Origin: Superficieibacter electus
Lineage (GTDB): Bacteria > Pseudomonadota > Gammaproteobacteria > Enterobacterales > Enterobacteriaceae
Reading direction: 5' to 3'
NCBI RefSeq assembly: GCF_002915575.1
Contig: NZ_PQGD01000007.1
Span: forward strand, 212,102-276,101
Length of the DNA stretch: 64,000 bases
The position numbers were made by a program, and so were the translations under genes. Shown here one piece after another: positions 61,097-64,000 of this stretch (its first letter is position 1; each line of letters starts with the position of its first letter). The notes beneath the pieces are model-generated. The model made no database searches. It was not told the DNA's origin and saw only the letters and a list, made by a program, of their open reading frames with translations.

Positions 61097-62389
61097 ATGA
61101 AGCAGGCATTACGAATAGCATTTGGTTTTCTTTTACTGTGGGCAGCAGTGCTGCATGCAGAAGTGCGTATTGAGATCACCCAAGGGGTGGACTCAGCGCG
61201 CCCGATTGGCGTTGTGCCTTTCCAGTGGGCAGGCCCTGGTGCTGCGCCTGAAGACATCGGTGGCATCGTGGCAGCAGATTTGCGTAATAGCGGTAAGTTT
61301 AATCCGTTAGATCGCACAAAATTGCCTCAGCAACCGGGTTCGGCGCAAGAAGTTCAACCGGCAGCGTGGTCTGCGCTGGGTATTGATGCCGTGGTTGTCG
61401 GTAAGGTTTCATCTAATCCTGACGGCAGCTTCAGCGTAAGCTATCAGCTCGTTGACACGGGTGCGGCAGCAGGTACCGTGCTGGCACAGAACACCTACAA
61501 AGTGAATAAACAGTGGCTGCGTTATGCCGCGCATACTGCCAGCGATGAAGTATTTGAAAAGCTGACCAGTATTAAAGGTGCTTTCCGTACCCGTATTGCC
61601 TATGTCGTGCAGACCAATGGCGGCCAGTTCCCGTATGAACTGCGCGTCTCTGACTACGATGGTTATAATCAGTTTGTGGTTCACCGTTCACCACAGCCGT
61701 TGATGTCTCCGGCATGGTCGCCTAAAGGTGACAAACTGGCGTATGTGACCTTCGAAAGCGGTCGTTCTGCGCTGGTAGTGCAGACGCTGGCGAATGGTGC
61801 GAAACGTCAGGTGGCCTCGTTCCCGCGTCACAACGGCGCACCGGCATTCTCACCGGATGGCAGCAAACTGGCGTTCGCGCTGTCGAAAACCGGTAGCCTG
61901 AACCTGTACGTAATGGATATCGGCTCAGGCCAGATCCGTCAGGTGACCGATGGTCGCAGCAACAACACCGAACCGACCTGGTTCCCGGACAGCCAGAACC
62001 TGGCATTCACTTCTGACCAGGCCGGTCGTCCGCAGGTTTATAAAGTGAACGTTAACGGTGGTGCGGCGCAGCGTATAAGCTGGCAGGGTTCACAAAACCA
62101 GGATGCTGATGTAAGCAGCGACGGTAAATTTATGGTAATGGTTAGCTCAGATGGTGGGCAGCAACACATTGCTAAACAAGATCTCGGAGCGGGTGGCGTA
62201 CAGGTTCTGTCGTCAACGTTCCTGGACGAAACGCCAAGTCTGGCACCTAACGGCACGATGGTAATCTACAGCTCTTCTCAGGGGATGGGATCTGTGCTGA
62301 ATCTGGTTTCTACAGATGGGCGTTTCAAAGCGCGTCTTCCGGCAACTGATGGTCAGGTTAAATTCCCTGCCTGGTCGCCGTATCTGTGA
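61097..62389 (+). CDS. tolB: Tol-Pal system periplasmic protein TolB
   Basis: This 430-residue protein has a signal peptide of about 21 residues ending AVLHA. An N-terminal alpha/beta domain precedes a six-bladed beta-propeller with repeated blocks such as [38 protein letters not shown] and [19 protein letters not shown]. It binds Pal and TolA in the periplasm. ATG 61097 gives the right spacing from gggag; ATG 61094 is adjacent. A 130-bp gap separates it from tolA. Confidence 0.96.
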   Translation: MKQALRIAFGFLLLWAAVLHAEVRIEITQGVDSARPIGVVPFQWAGPGAAPEDIGGIVAADLRNSGKFNPLDRTKLPQQPGSAQEVQPAAWSALGIDAVVVGKVSSNPDGSFSVSYQLVDTGAAAGTVLAQNTYKVNKQWLRYAAHTASDEVFEKLTSIKGAFRTRIAYVVQTNGGQFPYELRVSDYDGYNQFVVHRSPQPLMSPAWSPKGDKLAYVTFESGRSALVVQTLANGAKRQVASFPRHNGAPAFSPDGSKLAFALSKTGSLNLYVMDIGSGQIRQVTDGRSNNTEPTWFPDSQNLAFTSDQAGRPQVYKVNVNGGAAQRISWQGSQNQDADVSSDGKFMVMVSSDGGQQHIAKQDLGAGGVQVLSSTFLDETPSLAPNGTMVIYSSSQGMGSVLNLVSTDGRFKARLPATDGQVKFPAWSPYL

Positions 62390-62399
62390 TAATAATTAA

Positions 62400-62948
<549 letters not shown>

Positions 62949-62957
62949 GAGAATGGC

Positions 62958-63749
62958 ATGAGCAGTAACTTCAGACATCATCTGTTGAGTCTGTCGTTAC
63001 TGGTTGGAATAGCGGCCCCCTGGGCCGCTTTTGCTCAGGCACCAATCAGTAGTGTCGGCTCAGGCTCGGTCGAAGACCGTGTCACCCAACTTGAGCGTAT
63101 TTCAAATGCTCACAGCCAGCTTTTAACCCAGCTCCAGCAGCAGCTTACTGATAACCAGTCCGATATCGATACGTTACGCGGTCAGATTCAGGAAAGTCAG
63201 TACCAGCTTAACCAGGTCGTTGAGCGACAAAAGCAGATCCTGTTGCAGATGGAGAGCCTTAGCAGCGGTGGCGCAGCCGCCCAGCCTGCGACGGGCGATC
63301 AAAACGGCGCTGCGACTGCTTCACCAGCCCCCAATGCTGGCGCAGCCACATCAGGCGCACCGGTACAGAGCGGTGATGCAAATACCGATTACAATGCGGC
63401 TATCGCGCTGGTACAGGATAAATCCCGCCAGGACGATGCAATCGTTGCATTCCAGAATTTCGTCAAAAAATACCCAGATTCAACTTATCTGCCAAACGCT
63501 AACTACTGGCTGGGTCAGTTGAATTACAACAAGGGTAAAAAGGATGATGCGGCATATTACTTTGCCAATGTGGTGAAAAATTATCCTAAATCTCCGAAGG
63601 CCGCCGATGCAATGTACAAGGTCGGGATCATCATGCAAGACAAAGGCGACACGGCAAAAGCCAAAGCCGTTTATCAGCAGGTGATTAACAAGTACCCGGG
63701 GACTGACGGTGCGAAACAGGCACAAAAACGTCTTTCTGGTTTACAATGA
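62958..63749 (+). CDS. cpoB: Cell division coordinator CpoB
   Basis: This 263-residue periplasmic protein (formerly YbgF) has a signal peptide cleaved after PWAAFA. An N-terminal coiled coil (about 35-100, EDRVTQLERISNAHSQLLTQ) forms the trimer. A low-complexity linker rich in Ala, Gly and Pro precedes three TPR repeats (DYNAAIALVQDKSRQDDAIV onward). It coordinates PBP1B peptidoglycan synthesis with Tol-mediated outer-membrane constriction. It is the last gene of the operon. Confidence 0.96.
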   Translation: MSSNFRHHLLSLSLLVGIAAPWAAFAQAPISSVGSGSVEDRVTQLERISNAHSQLLTQLQQQLTDNQSDIDTLRGQIQESQYQLNQVVERQKQILLQMESLSSGGAAAQPATGDQNGAATASPAPNAGAATSGAPVQSGDANTDYNAAIALVQDKSRQDDAIVAFQNFVKKYPDSTYLPNANYWLGQLNYNKGKKDDAAYYFANVVKNYPKSPKAADAMYKVGIIMQDKGDTAKAKAVYQQVINKYPGTDGAKQAQKRLSGLQ

Positions 63750-63754
63750 GTAGC

Positions 63755-63788
63755 GCATGACCAGAAAACGCTTTTTTTCTGGTCATGC
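63755..63788. terminator. Hairpin after cpoB
   Basis: A 14-bp perfect stem (gcatgaccagaaaa / ttttctggtcatgc) with a 6-base loop lies 6 bp beyond the cpoB stop. The T run is within the stem, as in some bidirectional terminators. Confidence 0.75.
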
Positions 63789-63832
63789 CGCATGAATCGT
63801 AAGCAGTTAAGTGATCTTCCTCAAAATTTTTG

Positions 63833-63860
63833 TTGCGCTCAATTCTTAAATCAGTAATAT
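63833..63860 (+). promoter_or_regulatory. Putative promoter of the tRNA-Lys gene
   Basis: TTGCGC (63833-63838) and TAATAT (63855-63860) are 16 bp apart. A GC-rich discriminator (gccgccg) follows, typical of stringently controlled stable-RNA promoters. Confidence 0.6.
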
Positions 63861-63921
63861 ATGCCGCCGTTGCCAAGGGATATTTAACAGCCCTGAAGCA
63901 ACAAAAATCAGTACAGTGTGG

Positions 63922-63997
63922 GGGTCGTTAGCTCAGTTGGTAGAGCAGTTGACTTTTAATCAATTGGTCGCAGGTTCGAATCCTGCACGACCCACCA
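63922..63997 (+). tRNA. lysT: tRNA-Lys (anticodon TTT)
   Basis: This 76-base tRNA has acceptor stem GGGTCGT / ACGACCC, the D-loop block tagctcagttggtagagca, the anticodon loop CTTTTAA with anticodon TTT, the T-arm gcaggttcgaatcctgc and an encoded CCA end. The place after cpoB matches lysT, first of the lysT-valT-lysW cluster in E. coli. Further tRNAs probably follow beyond the window. Confidence 0.97.
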
Positions 63998-64000
63998 ATC

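Noticed and set aside
63922-63997. Phage or integrative-element attachment site at the tRNA-Lys gene
   Set aside because: tRNA genes are common integration sites, but no integrase gene or duplicated tRNA end is visible before the window ends.

Overview
The window is chromosomal DNA of an enteric gammaproteobacterium in the Escherichia / Salmonella / Citrobacter group. It follows the backbone order of the E. coli K-12 pgm to lysT segment: pgm, potE-speF, kdpFABCDE, ybfA, ybgA-phrB, dtpD, ybgI-pxpBCA, nei, ybgOPQD, gltA, sdhCDAB-sucABCD, mngRAB, cydABX-ybgE, ybgC-tolQRAB-pal-cpoB, tRNA-Lys. Several traits point away from E. coli K-12 itself: moderately diverged Kdp and YbgA proteins, a two-domain YbgA, REP elements with a cccggtaagcg core, no abrB between nei and the fimbrial genes, and an extra gene after sucD. 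The presence of mngRAB argues against Salmonella. Citrobacter or a close relative is my best inference; no database was searched.

Layout. 1-285: 3' end of pgm. 300-9400: an accessory catabolic cluster on the + strand, between pgm and potE, which are adjacent in E. coli. It holds a DeoR-type regulator, a zinc polyol-type dehydrogenase, a ribose-type ABC importer (binding protein, duplicated ATPase, permease), an L-xylulose-kinase-like FGGY kinase, a UlaE-like 3-epimerase and a UlaF/AraD-like 4-epimerase. Together they predict uptake and oxidation of a pentitol (for example L-arabitol or xylitol) to L-xylulose, then L-xylulose-5-P, L-ribulose-5-P and D-xylulose-5-P. The permease carries a single-base frameshift near 6129. 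9.4-13.3 kb: inducible ornithine decarboxylase, putrescine antiporter and the short arrest-peptide leader speFL. 13.5-21.3 kb: high-affinity K+ ATPase and its two-component system, with a KdpE-type operator upstream. 21.6-30.3 kb: ybfA, ybgA, photolyase, peptide transporter, 5-oxoprolinase and endonuclease VIII. 30.4-35.3 kb: chaperone-usher fimbrial operon. 35.7-47.8 kb: the TCA cycle block, with a 68-bp-period REP array between sdhB and sucA and a candidate SdhX 3'UTR RNA after sucD. 47.8-48.6 kb: an unassigned exported protein. 48.7-54.2 kb: mannosylglycerate uptake and hydrolysis. 54.9-58.0 kb: cytochrome bd-I oxidase. 58.2-63.7 kb: Tol-Pal cell-envelope system. 63.9 kb: tRNA-Lys(UUU).

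Most of the window is conserved core metabolism. The accessory pentitol cluster, its frameshift, the REP arrays, the unassigned exported protein and several small regulatory structures deserve attention. Gene starts were trimmed from the longest open frame wherever a Shine-Dalgarno sequence or remembered family length favoured a later codon. All comparisons with E. coli proteins are from memory, not from alignments run here.
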